The position numbers were made by a program, and so were the translations under genes. From Bizionia saleffrena (lineage in GTDB: Bacteria > Bacteroidota > Bacteroidia > Flavobacteriales > Flavobacteriaceae), in assembly GCF_008086175.1 (NCBI RefSeq), contig NZ_VSKM01000001.1, positions 1 through 64,000 on the forward strand: DNA of 64,000 bases, written 5' to 3'. Below, piece after piece: positions 55,751 to 64,000 of the stretch. The notes under the pieces were generated by a model. The model had not been told where the DNA came from. It did no database searches and saw nothing but the letters and a program-made list of their open reading frames with translations. Positions within the stretch are counted from its first letter, which is position 1. Every line of letters starts with the position of its first letter.

Positions 55751-56683
55751 CTACTTAACAGCCATTAATTCTACATCGAAAATTAAAGTTGCATCTGGTG
55801 GAATAACTCCTCCTGCACCGCGAGCTCCGTATCCTAAATCGCTAGGCACAACAAAACGCGCTTTATCGCCAACGTGCAAAAGGCTAACACCTTCATCCCA
55901 TCCTGCAATAACTTGTCCCATTCCTAAGGCGAAATCTATAGGAGAATTACGTTTGTAAGACGAATCGAAAACCGTTCCATCAGTTAATGTTCCTTTATAG
56001 TGTACCGAAACTGTTTTTCCTTTTTCTGCTTTTGCTCCGTTTCCTTTTTGTATAATTTGGTAACGTAAACCACTTTCTGTCGTTTCAAAACCCGTAGCAT
56101 ATTGTTCTAATTCTGCTGCTTTTGCTGCGCGCTCTTCAGCGATAAGTGTTTCACGAGAACCTTCAAAGGTTCTAAATGCTTCTATAGCATTAAATTTCTC
56201 AGCGGCGTCTCCTACTCTAACAATTTCTAAAGTTTCAATAACATCGCTTTTTGCAATAGCATCTACAACATCTTGTCCTTCTATAACTTTCCCAAAAACG
56301 GTGTGGTTACCATCTAACCAATCGGTAGCGATATGTGTGATAAAAAACTGACTCCCGTTAGTTCCAGGTCCTGCATTGGCCATAGACAAAACGCCCGGTC
56401 CATCGTGTTTTAATTCTGGATGAAACTCATCGTCGAATTTATACCCTGGGTTTCCAGTTCCTGCTCCTTGTGGACACCCACCTTGGATCATAAAATCTGT
56501 AATTACTCTGTGAAATTTTAAGCCGTCGTAATAAGGCGTACCCTGCGGTTTTGCAGTGTTTTCCATATTCCCTTCTGCTAAAGCCACAAAGTTACCTACC
56601 GTTCCAGGTGCTTTTTCAAATTCTAAATTAACTAATATAACACCTTTGTTAGTGTTAAATTTTGCATATAAACCGTCTTGCAT
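55751..56683 (-). CDS. Cyclophilin-FKBP fusion peptidyl-prolyl isomerase
   Basis: A 310-aa double PPIase. Residues ~1-165 form a cyclophilin domain with active-site [13 protein letters not shown], then GSQFFITH and a [10 protein letters not shown] segment; residues ~190-310 form an FKBP domain with the hydrophobic pocket [15 protein letters not shown] and ending [13 protein letters not shown]. No signal peptide, so it is cytoplasmic. Fusions of the two folds occur in Bacteroidetes. Confidence 0.93.
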   Translation of the reverse strand: MQDGLYAKFNTNKGVILVNLEFEKAPGTVGNFVALAEGNMENTAKPQGTPYYDGLKFHRVITDFMIQGGCPQGAGTGNPGYKFDDEFHPELKHDGPGVLSMANAGPGTNGSQFFITHIATDWLDGNHTVFGKVIEGQDVVDAIAKSDVIETLEIVRVGDAAEKFNAIEAFRTFEGSRETLIAEERAAKAAELEQYATGFETTESGLRYQIIQKGNGAKAEKGKTVSVHYKGTLTDGTVFDSSYKRNSPIDFALGMGQVIAGWDEGVSLLHVGDKARFVVPSDLGYGARGAGGVIPPDATLIFDVELMAVK

Positions 56684-56705
56684 TGTCTTGTTTTTTTATG
56701 AATGG

Positions 56706-56713
56706 CAAAGATA
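56706..56713 (-). promoter_or_regulatory. -7 box of the cyclophilin-FKBP gene
   Basis: TATCTTTG on the minus strand, 23 bp before the ATG at 56683. No -33 match. Confidence 0.5.
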
Positions 56714-56771
56714 GTAAGGTTTTACGAATTAAGTTTTATCATTTTACATCTTTTTAAAAAGGCCTTTTAAT

Positions 56772-56807
56772 AAAAATCAGCCCAAAACATGATTATTTTA
56801 GGCTGAT
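56772..56807 (-). terminator. Intrinsic terminator after recQ
   Basis: ATCAGCCTAAAA pairs with TTTTGGGCTGAT (one G-U) on the minus strand with an 8-nt loop, then TTTTTA. Confidence 0.8.
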
Positions 56808-56813
56808 GGTCTT

Positions 56814-59006
56814 TTAATTTGCGACTTCACTCATAAATTTGATGCGATAGAGTCGCAATTCTTCATCGTCGTAATCGCCATCAAACTCATCGATCGCGTT
56901 ATCTATTTTATCAGATTCAGATTCCATAAAATAATCGTGAAGCTCTTCTTGTTGGTCTTCATCTAATATATCGTCTATCCAGTAATCGATATTCAGTTTT
57001 GTTCCAGAAAACACAATCGCTTCCATTTCTTTTATAAAATCAGACATTTCCATACCTTTTGCCGACGAGATATCGGTTAACGGTAATTTCCTGTCTACGT
57101 TTTGAATAATGTATAATTTAAGACCCGATTTGGTTCCGGTAGATTTCACTACCAAATCGTCTGGTCTCACAATATCATTGTCTTCGACATATTGTGAAAT
57201 TAGAGCCACAAAGTCTTTACCGTATTTTTTTGCCTTCCCTTCTCCTACACCGTGTACATAAGTTAACTCGGCAACAGTAATCGGGTATTTTAGCGCCATA
57301 TCTTCTAACGACGGGTCTTGAAAAATGACAAATGGTGGCACCCCTCGTTTTTTTGCATTGGTTTTACGAAGACTCTTAAGTAACGTCATTAATTGATGGT
57401 CTACAACAGCTCCACCCCCTTTGGAAGCCGTAATAATACTATCGTCATGTGCGGCGTTAAATAAATGATCTTCCGTCATCAAAAATGAGGTCGGTTTTTT
57501 TATAAAATCTAATCCGGCGTTATTAATCTTTATAACACCGTAGGTTTCAATATCTTTTTTAAGATATCCCGTCACTAATATTTGGCGTATTAAAGCCATC
57601 CAATACGTGTTTTCTTTATGTTTACCGGTTCCAAAAAAAGGCTTGGTTTCGGTTTTATGAGATTTTATTAAAGCATTTTCTTTACCTATAATAACGTTTA
57701 CCAAATCTTTAGACTTGTACTTCTCCATTGTTTTCTTAACGATTTCCAACAGTAATTTAACGTTCTCCTTAGCTTCGTGTTGCTTTTTAGGAAAACGCAT
57801 ATTATCATCTAAATCACCTCCTTCCCCGGTTTCGTTATCGAATTCTTCACCAAAATAATGAAGTATAAATTTACGTCTCGATATAGAAGTTTCGGCAAAT
57901 GCCACAACTTCTTGTAATAGCGCCTGACCAATTTCTTGCTCGGCAACGGGTTTCCCCGACATAAATTTTTCTAATTTCTCAATGTCCTTGTAATTGTAAA
58001 ACGCTAAACAATGCCCTTCGCCACCGTCGCGACCCGCACGACCAGTTTCTTGGTAATAACTTTCTATACTTTTAGGAATATCGTGGTGGATAACAAAACG
58101 CACATCGGGTTTGTCAATTCCCATACCAAAAGCAATAGTCGCCACAACCACATCAATATCTTCCATTAAGAACATATCTTGATGCTTTACACGGGTTTTG
58201 GCGTCTAGACCAGCGTGGTACGGCAAGGCTTTAATACCGTTAACTTGTAGTACTTGCGAGAGCTCTTCTACCCGTTTCCGACTTAAACAGTAGATAATAC
58301 CTGTTTTACCTTCATTTTGTTTAACAAATCGGATAATATCTGCATCTACGCTTTTCGTTTTCGGACGTATTTCGTAGTATAAATTAGGACGATTAAAAGA
58401 CGCTTTAAAGGTTCTTGCGTTAGACATTCCTAAGTTTTTCAAAATATCTTCTTGAACTTTAGGAGTTGCCGTAGCCGTTAAACCAATAATAGGAATATTG
58501 TCGCCAATACGCTCTATTATCTGTTTTAAATTTCTGTATTCTGGTCTAAAATCGTGTCCCCATTCACTAATACAATGGGCCTCGTCAACAGCCATAAATG
58601 AAATTTTTACACTGCGTAAAAATTCTACATTCTCTTCTTTGGTAAGAGACTCGGGTGCAACATATAAAAGCTTCGTTATACCATCGGTAATATCTTGCTT
58701 TACTTGTTTAACTTCAGTTTTGTTTAACGATGAGTTTAACACATGCGCAACTCCATGCTCATCAGAAACACCACGAATGGCATCGACCTGATTTTTCATT
58801 AAAGCAATTAAAGGCGATACAACAATAGCTGTGCCCTCTTGCATTAATGCGGGAAGTTGATAACATAAGGATTTCCCACCGCCAGTAGGCATTATAACAA
58901 AGGTACTTTCTTTGGCTAAAATACTCTTGATAACGGCTTCTTGTAATCCTTTAAATTCGCTGAAGCCAAAGAAGGTTTTTAGTGCTGAATGTAATTCACT
59001 TTTCAC
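56814..59006 (-). CDS. recQ: ATP-dependent DNA helicase RecQ
   Basis: 3'-5' helicase of 730 aa in recombination repair. Walker A PTGGGKSL (40-47), DEAH box (141-144) and motif VI YQETGRAGRDG are clear; an RQC region and a C-terminal HRDC domain (DPSLEDMALKYPITVAELTYVHGVGEGKAKKYG) follow. The C-terminus beyond HRDC is acidic and about 120 residues longer than in E. coli RecQ (~610 aa). Confidence 0.96.
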   Translation of the reverse strand: MKSELHSALKTFFGFSEFKGLQEAVIKSILAKESTFVIMPTGGGKSLCYQLPALMQEGTAIVVSPLIALMKNQVDAIRGVSDEHGVAHVLNSSLNKTEVKQVKQDITDGITKLLYVAPESLTKEENVEFLRSVKISFMAVDEAHCISEWGHDFRPEYRNLKQIIERIGDNIPIIGLTATATPKVQEDILKNLGMSNARTFKASFNRPNLYYEIRPKTKSVDADIIRFVKQNEGKTGIIYCLSRKRVEELSQVLQVNGIKALPYHAGLDAKTRVKHQDMFLMEDIDVVVATIAFGMGIDKPDVRFVIHHDIPKSIESYYQETGRAGRDGGEGHCLAFYNYKDIEKLEKFMSGKPVAEQEIGQALLQEVVAFAETSISRRKFILHYFGEEFDNETGEGGDLDDNMRFPKKQHEAKENVKLLLEIVKKTMEKYKSKDLVNVIIGKENALIKSHKTETKPFFGTGKHKENTYWMALIRQILVTGYLKKDIETYGVIKINNAGLDFIKKPTSFLMTEDHLFNAAHDDSIITASKGGGAVVDHQLMTLLKSLRKTNAKKRGVPPFVIFQDPSLEDMALKYPITVAELTYVHGVGEGKAKKYGKDFVALISQYVEDNDIVRPDDLVVKSTGTKSGLKLYIIQNVDRKLPLTDISSAKGMEMSDFIKEMEAIVFSGTKLNIDYWIDDILDEDQQEELHDYFMESESDKIDNAIDEFDGDYDDEELRLYRIKFMSEVAN

Positions 59007-59119
59007 TAGTAACTCAATTGGTTTTAATTATTATTTACACTTTACAAACTGTACAATTTTTCAAAAAATAATCACTAATATTTTACACTCTTTAACAATC
59101 TTTCCTTTTAATTTTTCGC

Positions 59120-59127
59120 TAAATTTG
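59120..59127 (+). promoter_or_regulatory. -7 box upstream of the KpsF/KdsD gene
   Basis: TAAATTTG matches TAnnTTTG; it lies about 90 bp before the gene. No -33 match. Confidence 0.4.
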
Positions 59128-59220
59128 CTGCAAATAAGAGTTATTACTAATTATACGTATTGCATATTATTTAAAGATAATAAAATCTTTTAGATGCATC
59201 ATATATAAAAATTGATTAAT

Positions 59221-60186
59221 TTGAATACTAAAGACAACATTCTAAAAACAGCAAGGGAAACTATTGCTTTAGAGAGCAAGTCTATTGAAAACTTGGCGCA
59301 TTTAATTGATAATGATTTTGCTGATGCTGTTGAACTAATATACAACTCCAAAGGTAGGGTAATTATAACAGGAATTGGCAAAAGTGCCATAATTGCTACA
59401 AAAATTGTTGCGACCTTAAATTCTACCGGAACACCAGCTGTTTTTATGCATGCTGCCGATGCCATCCACGGAGATTTAGGATTGATTTTAAAAGATGATA
59501 TTGTCATTTGTATTTCTAAAAGTGGTAACACACCAGAAATAAAAGTGCTGGTCCCTTTAATTAAAAATGCAAAAAATAAAATGATTGCAATTACGGGTAA
59601 TAAAGACTCGTTTCTAGGGCAACAAGCCGACTTCATTTTAAATACCTATGTAGAAAAAGAGGCCTGCCCTAATAACTTAGCGCCAACCACAAGCACAACC
59701 GCACAATTGGTTATGGGCGATGCGCTAGCGGTATGTTTATTACAATTACGAGGTTTCTCGAGTAAGGATTTTGCAAAGTACCACCCTGGCGGTGCTTTAG
59801 GCAAAAAACTATATTTAAGAGTACACGATTTATCGTCTGCCAACCAAAAACCAAAAGTAAACCTTGACACCAACGTTAAACAGGTTATTATAGAGATTTC
59901 AGAGAAAATGCTGGGCGTTACTGCTGTAGTAGAAAATGATAAAATTGTAGGTATTATTACCGATGGTGATTTAAGGCGAATGCTTACCAAAGTAGACGAT
60001 TTTTCGAAATTAACGGCACAAGATATTATGAGCGCCAACCCTAAATGCATCACAGAAGAAGCGATGGCTGTAGAAGCTATGGAGCTTATGGAAATCTCCG
60101 GTATTTCTCAATTATTAGTGGAACATAATGGTAACTACGCCGGTGTGGTGCACTTACACGATTTAATTAAAGAAGGTATTTTATAA
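59221..60186 (+). CDS. kdsD: Arabinose-5-phosphate isomerase (KpsF/GutQ/KdsD)
   Basis: Interconverts ribulose-5-phosphate and arabinose-5-phosphate, the start of KDO synthesis for LPS. An N-terminal SIS domain (GRVIITGIGKSAIIATKIV, then ICISKSGNTPEIK) is followed by two CBS repeats (~205-321). The start is uncertain: no ATG is present, but TTG codons at 59212 and 59221 would each give MN-type N-termini; I choose 59221 (NTKDNILKTARETI). Its stop overlaps the tatC start by one base. The link with the LPS exporter gene lptB nearby fits. Confidence 0.92.
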   Translation: MNTKDNILKTARETIALESKSIENLAHLIDNDFADAVELIYNSKGRVIITGIGKSAIIATKIVATLNSTGTPAVFMHAADAIHGDLGLILKDDIVICISKSGNTPEIKVLVPLIKNAKNKMIAITGNKDSFLGQQADFILNTYVEKEACPNNLAPTTSTTAQLVMGDALAVCLLQLRGFSSKDFAKYHPGGALGKKLYLRVHDLSSANQKPKVNLDTNVKQVIIEISEKMLGVTAVVENDKIVGIITDGDLRRMLTKVDDFSKLTAQDIMSANPKCITEEAMAVEAMELMEISGISQLLVEHNGNYAGVVHLHDLIKEGIL

Positions 60187-61031
60187 TGGCAAAAAAAAAT
60201 GTGAACAATATGTCTTTTTTAGATCACTTAGAAGATCTAAGATGGCATTTAATTAGAATCTGTTTAGCTATTATTGTTTGTGGAGCCGTTGCTTTCGCAT
60301 TCAAATCTTTTATTTTTAATGTCATAATTTTTGGCCCTAGTAAAATGTCATTTCCTACTTACGAGTGGTTATGCAGTATGGCAAACTTTGTAGGGATAGA
60401 AGATTCTACGTTTTGCGGTGAAGAGTTACCATTTATACTTCAAAGTAGAACGATGGCCGGACAATTCTCGGCACACATTTGGACCTCCATTTATGCCGGT
60501 TTTATTATATCCTTTCCGTATTTTATTCATCAAGTATGGCAATTTATAAGCCCTGGAATGAAATCTACAGAACGCAAACATTCTCGCGGTTTTATAATTG
60601 TGTCCTCGTTGTTATTTTTTACTGGTGTTCTTTTCGGGTACTATATTATTACGCCATTATCTATTAACTTTTTAGGAACATATCAAATAAGTGAGCAAGT
60701 TAAAAACAACTTCGATATTAGTAGTTATATTGGTTTACTTCGGGCTTCGGTTATTGCTTCAGGCTTTATTTTCGAGCTTCCTATTATAATATACTTCTTA
60801 ACCAAAGTTGGATTAGTCACTCCAGAATTTTTAAGAAAATACCGTAAATTTGCTCTAGTAATTGTACTTATTCTGTCGGCAGTAATCACTCCCCCCGATG
60901 TGGCAAGTCAAATTATTGTAGCGATTCCTATTCTTGTCCTATACGAGATAAGTATTTATATTTCTAAATTTGTATTACGCAAACAAAACCGCAAAATTAA
61001 AAAAGATGTCAGATCTAATAACCGAGTTTAA
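60186..61031 (+). CDS. tatC: Sec-independent translocase subunit TatC
   Basis: Six-helix inner-membrane protein of 281 aa that receives twin-arginine signal peptides. The N-terminal motif SFLDHLEDLRWHLIR and the pocket segment PGMKSTERKHSRGF match the TatC family. TatA is not in the window. The gene overlaps kdsD by one base and the following AhpD-like gene by 26 bp. Confidence 0.95.
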   Translation: MAKKNVNNMSFLDHLEDLRWHLIRICLAIIVCGAVAFAFKSFIFNVIIFGPSKMSFPTYEWLCSMANFVGIEDSTFCGEELPFILQSRTMAGQFSAHIWTSIYAGFIISFPYFIHQVWQFISPGMKSTERKHSRGFIIVSSLLFFTGVLFGYYIITPLSINFLGTYQISEQVKNNFDISSYIGLLRASVIASGFIFELPIIIYFLTKVGLVTPEFLRKYRKFALVIVLILSAVITPPDVASQIIVAIPILVLYEISIYISKFVLRKQNRKIKKDVRSNNRV

Positions 61032-61353
61032 TGACTATCGTTCTAAAATGAACGGTAAGATTCTAGAAGATAATAATAAAGTTATAAAACGTATTTTTAA
61101 TTTAGATACCAACGCATTTGCAGCCGGTGCTCTAGATGTGCAAACCAAAGAATTACTAGGTCTCGTGGCCTCTACAGTGTTACGTTGCGACGATTGCATC
61201 AAGTACCATTTAGAAGCCTGTTTTAAGGCTGGAGTAACTAAAGAGAAAGTAGTCGAAACCTTAAGTATTGCTACTTTAGTGGGCGGTACCATTGTGATTC
61301 CGCACTTACGTCGCGCTTACGAATTTTGGGATGCCCTAGAGGCCCATAGTTAA
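61006..61353 (+). CDS. AhpD-like / carboxymuconolactone decarboxylase family protein
   Basis: A 115-aa CMD-fold protein with the CxxC-H redox signature (CDDCIKYHLEACFKAG). Probably a thiol-based antioxidant; decarboxylase activity is unlikely given CxxC. The ATG at 61006 (MSDLITEF) is chosen; it lies inside the end of tatC (26-bp overlap), which suggests translational coupling. An upstream in-frame ATG at 60970 exists but would overlap further. Confidence 0.85.
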   Translation: MSDLITEFNDYRSKMNGKILEDNNKVIKRIFNLDTNAFAAGALDVQTKELLGLVASTVLRCDDCIKYHLEACFKAGVTKEKVVETLSIATLVGGTIVIPHLRRAYEFWDALEAHS

Positions 61354-61428
61354 ACTTTAAACAAATCACTCTCCTGCTATTAGCGTTTAATTTTGATTTA
61401 GTATTTTTAGCACTTATATATTATACCT

Positions 61429-62169
61429 ATGAAGCTTAAAGCCGAAAATTTAATGAAGTCCTACAACGGACGAAAAGTTGTAAAAAGCGTTTCTCTTGAA
61501 GTAAATACAGGAGAAATCGTTGGTCTTCTAGGCCCTAACGGCGCCGGGAAAACCACGTCGTTTTATATGATTGTAGGCTTAATAAAACCCAACGGTGGAA
61601 CCATTCACTTAGAAGGCCAGAATATTACCAACTACCCAATGTACAAACGTGCGCAACACGGTATTGGTTATTTGGCGCAAGAAGCTTCTGTTTTTAGAAA
61701 ACTAAGTATTGAAGACAATATTTTAAGTGTTTTACAAATGACGAAACTGAGTAAAAAAGAGCAGTTACATAAAATGGAATCGCTTATTGAAGAATTCAGT
61801 TTAGGACACATTCGTAAAAACCGAGGCGATTTATTGTCTGGAGGAGAACGCCGAAGAACAGAAATTGCCCGAGCATTAGCTACCGACCCCAATTTCATCT
61901 TACTAGATGAGCCGTTCGCAGGAGTAGACCCTGTAGCTGTTGAAGATATCCAACGTATTATTGCGCAACTAACAAAGAAAGATATAGGAATACTTATCAC
62001 CGATCACAATGTACAAGAAACCCTTGCCATTACCGATCGTACGTATTTAATGTTTGAAGGTAGCATCTTAAAAGCGGGTCAACCTGAAGAATTAGCAAAC
62101 GACGAGATGGTTAGAAAAGTGTACCTCGGCCAAAATTTCGAACTTCGTAAAAAGAAAATATTTGAATAA
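61429..62169 (+). CDS. lptB: LPS export ABC transporter ATPase
   Basis: ATPase of the LptBFG complex that extracts lipopolysaccharide from the inner membrane. Walker [10 protein letters not shown] (35-43), signature LSGGERRR, Walker [16 protein letters not shown]; the LptB-specific segment [14 protein letters not shown] is also present. At 246 aa it has normal length. It follows the KDO-pathway gene kdsD within 1.3 kb. Its stop codon directly abuts that of the convergent DUF808 gene. Confidence 0.96.
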   Translation: MKLKAENLMKSYNGRKVVKSVSLEVNTGEIVGLLGPNGAGKTTSFYMIVGLIKPNGGTIHLEGQNITNYPMYKRAQHGIGYLAQEASVFRKLSIEDNILSVLQMTKLSKKEQLHKMESLIEEFSLGHIRKNRGDLLSGGERRRTEIARALATDPNFILLDEPFAGVDPVAVEDIQRIIAQLTKKDIGILITDHNVQETLAITDRTYLMFEGSILKAGQPEELANDEMVRKVYLGQNFELRKKKIFE

Positions 62170-63072
62170 TTAAGGCCGATTATGGGATTCCCCCTTCGAA
62201 CCTTTCACTGTCTTAAACCCCCACTTCACTCCCATTACAAGAACCAATACCACAGCCCCAAACCCTAAACCGACAACAAAATCGCGGATAAAACTAGGAA
62301 TAGACTCGAGAAAATGATGTAAAAACGCAAGGTTATGCACGAAAATACCGCCCGCAACAAGTAGTAAAGCGATGGTTCCAATAACCGATAGACTTCGAAT
62401 AACTATAGGCAAAGCATTAACAAAAAAGCGTCCGATAGCTGCTAAAACCCCTTTACCATCTTTACTTAACGCTATTAATTTATGTCCGAAATCGTCCATT
62501 CGTACAATTACAGCGACAATACCATACACACCGATAGTCGCTATAATAGCCACTATGGAGACTACCAAAATCTGAAATAATAGGTCCTGACCGACAACCG
62601 TACCCAAGGCAATAATAACAATCTCTACAGAGAGAATAAAATCGGTAACAATAGCCGATTTAATTTTACTTTTCTCGGCCAAAAGAATCTCTTCCTCTGT
62701 AAGATTTTCTTTCAGTTTTATAGCCGTATTGTGGGCGTGAGGCACAAAATACTCATAGATTTTCTCTGCACCTTCATAGGCGAGATACAAGCCTCCCAAA
62801 ACCAAGATAACGGTGACCGCCCAGGGTAAAAAAGCGCTCAGTAAAAAAGCGACGGGCAAAATAATTAGTTTATTAAAAAAAGACCCTTTTGTAATGGCCC
62901 AAAGCACAGGCAATTCTCTAGACGCTACAAATCCAGAAGCTTTTTCAGCATTAACCGCCAAATCATCCCCTAAAATACCTGCGGTCTTTTTTGTGGTTAT
63001 TTTGCTCATTGCAGCAACATCATCCATTAACGCCGCGATATCATCTAATAATGCGAAAAATCCTGAAGCCAT
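62170..63072 (-). CDS. DUF808 membrane protein (YedI-like)
   Basis: A 300-aa inner-membrane protein with a conserved start MASGFFALLDDIAALMDDVAAMSKI, the signature of DUF808/YedI, followed by several hydrophobic helices. Function unknown. The gene ends back to back with lptB, with no gap. Confidence 0.93.
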   Translation of the reverse strand: MASGFFALLDDIAALMDDVAAMSKITTKKTAGILGDDLAVNAEKASGFVASRELPVLWAITKGSFFNKLIILPVAFLLSAFLPWAVTVILVLGGLYLAYEGAEKIYEYFVPHAHNTAIKLKENLTEEEILLAEKSKIKSAIVTDFILSVEIVIIALGTVVGQDLLFQILVVSIVAIIATIGVYGIVAVIVRMDDFGHKLIALSKDGKGVLAAIGRFFVNALPIVIRSLSVIGTIALLLVAGGIFVHNLAFLHHFLESIPSFIRDFVVGLGFGAVVLVLVMGVKWGFKTVKGSKGESHNRP

Positions 63073-63125
63073 ACTATAAAATCTATTTTAGTGTTTTGAT
63101 TGTTGATTATAAAATGCTAAAGCTA

Positions 63126-63872
63126 TTATTGAGAGAATAAGGACATTAAAATATAAAGCAAAATAACCAACGGAATCGCCGCAAATTGAAGTACAACCAA
63201 AAGCACAATGCACAACAGAATAAAAATATAACGAATGGCATTATTTTTAAAACTCCAGTCTTTAAATTTTAACGCAAATAATTTTACTGGTGCATTTAAA
63301 ATATAGCAGCTAATAATGGCTAATGGAATTAAAAACCAGACGTTTAATATAATGCTATTAATTACATCGTTATTTTGAAACTCCATAATTAAAGGCAGCG
63401 ACAGAATTAACAACGCATTTGCCGGTGTCGGTAAGCCTTTAAAATAGCTTTGTTGCTCTTCATCTACATTAAATTTTGCTAAGCGATATCCAGAACCTAA
63501 AGTCACCAATAACCCTATTAAAGCAATAGGAGCTAATTTAAAATCCCCTAAATGCAACAGCGAGTTCCACTCTGTCGAACTCGTAATAAAAGCAGAAGAA
63601 TCAACACTCATACTAATCAGTTTAAAGAGTACAATACCAGGTACCAAACCGCTAGTCACCATATCTGCTAAAGAATCTAATTGAAGCCCAATTTCGCTTT
63701 GTGCATTCAGTTTCCTAGCCAATAAACCATCGAAGAAATCGAAGAAAATACCTAAAAACACAAATACCGCAGCAGCCACAAGTAAATTATTAACAGCGAA
63801 TAAGACGGCGATACTTCCGCATAATAAATTAAGAAGCGTAACAAAATTTGGGATAAAAGACTTTAAAGTCAT
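63126..63872 (-). CDS. pssA: CDP-diacylglycerol-serine O-phosphatidyltransferase
   Basis: Integral membrane enzyme making phosphatidylserine, the precursor of phosphatidylethanolamine. The CDP-alcohol phosphatidyltransferase motif reads FDFFDGLLARKLNAQSEIGLQLDSLADMVT (D-x2-DG-x2-AR-x8-G-x3-D-x3-D), with all Asp present. Multiple membrane helices. The ATG at 63872 (MTLKSFIPNFVTLLNLL) is preferred over one nine codons upstream. 248 aa. Confidence 0.94.
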   Translation of the reverse strand: MTLKSFIPNFVTLLNLLCGSIAVLFAVNNLLVAAAVFVFLGIFFDFFDGLLARKLNAQSEIGLQLDSLADMVTSGLVPGIVLFKLISMSVDSSAFITSSTEWNSLLHLGDFKLAPIALIGLLVTLGSGYRLAKFNVDEEQQSYFKGLPTPANALLILSLPLIMEFQNNDVINSIILNVWFLIPLAIISCYILNAPVKLFALKFKDWSFKNNAIRYIFILLCIVLLVVLQFAAIPLVILLYILMSLFSQ

Positions 63873-64000
63873 ACAGTTGTTTTTTTGTAAAAATAGCAAA
63901 GTAATTCCTTAAAAAAAGGGTTTATACAATATACTAAGTGATTTCAAGTTTAATATATAGAAAAATTATAGCATCTTTGTAAAAAAATAGCAATTGAAAT

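Noticed and set aside
59646-60053. Antisense open frame in the KpsF/KdsD gene
   Set aside because: The + strand protein has intact SIS and CBS domains.
63972-63979. CATCTTTG near the right edge as a promoter box
   Set aside because: It has a mismatch in the first position and the gene it would serve lies outside the window.
1-64000. CRISPR array, rRNA operon, prophage, restriction-modification or toxin-antitoxin pair
   Set aside because: No regularly spaced repeat, rRNA core sequence, phage structural gene, methylase or nuclease motif was recognised on either strand.

Overview
The window is a low-GC chromosomal segment from a member of the Bacteroidetes, most likely a marine Flavobacteriaceae. 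The reasons are: promoters of the TAnnTTTG type (several with a TTTG or TTG element 19-20 bp upstream) and few purine-rich ribosome binding sites; a SusC/TonB-type receptor with an N-terminal carboxypeptidase-like domain; imelysin, DUF4856, DUF1573, DUF3276 and DUF2914 proteins; a long-form NusB; a zeaxanthin-type carotenoid operon; and an ISAon1-type transposase fragment. No species can be named from the sequence alone.

Layout. 1-700: edge of an insertion sequence plus decayed coding fragments. 1.0-1.16 kb: tRNA-Lys(UUU) with promoter and terminator. 1.56-6.4 kb: five-gene carotenoid operon, a CarH-like B12-binding MerR regulator followed by crtI, crtB, crtZ and crtY, predicted to make zeaxanthin from GGPP. 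6.4-14.9 kb (minus strand): a TlpA thioredoxin, aconitase, a MoxR ATPase and three tandem SurA/PpiC-type periplasmic folding factors. 15-20 kb: small unknown genes, a zincin-like protein, a GH3-family protein and IMP dehydrogenase. 20-24.9 kb: a TetR gene with two matching operator palindromes and a redox/detoxification set (AhpD-like, EthD-like, possible Fe(II) oxygenase, DsbA/FrnE-like, royal-jelly-like lipoprotein, type II haloacid dehalogenase). 25-31.4 kb (minus): putative iron uptake locus DUF4856 - imelysin - HTTM protein - TonB receptor. 31.5-42.7 kb: metabolic and housekeeping genes (HMG-CoA lyase type, LysE exporter, PyrD, PepT, YajC, DUF1573, NusB, Leu/Glu dehydrogenase, ABC exporter, DUF3276, CsaA, SMR/Gdx transporter), with a decayed YdeI-like fragment at 36 kb.

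43-50.5 kb is an AT-rich accessory stretch of secreted or lipoprotein-like proteins of mostly unknown function, an M23 peptidase, a DUF2914 membrane protein and an FAD amine oxidase-like protein. 50.7-51.9 kb encodes a prokaryotic ionotropic-glutamate-receptor-like channel with a potassium-type TTGYGD filter. 52.3-54.9 kb is an arsenic operon (arsR, DUF6428, arsC-like, acr3). 55-64 kb is core: a TPR lipoprotein, cyclophilin-FKBP fusion, RecQ, KpsF/KdsD, TatC, AhpD-like protein, LptB, DUF808 and PssA.

The best candidates for under-described biology are the B12/light-type regulator with its operator over the crt promoter, the twin-operator TetR regulon with an unusual 61-nt hairpin, the four-gene imelysin locus with an internal terminator, the glutamate-receptor-like K+ channel, and the cluster of small secreted proteins at 43-48 kb sharing duplicated leaders. 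No CRISPR array, rRNA, prophage or recognisable anti-phage system was seen.
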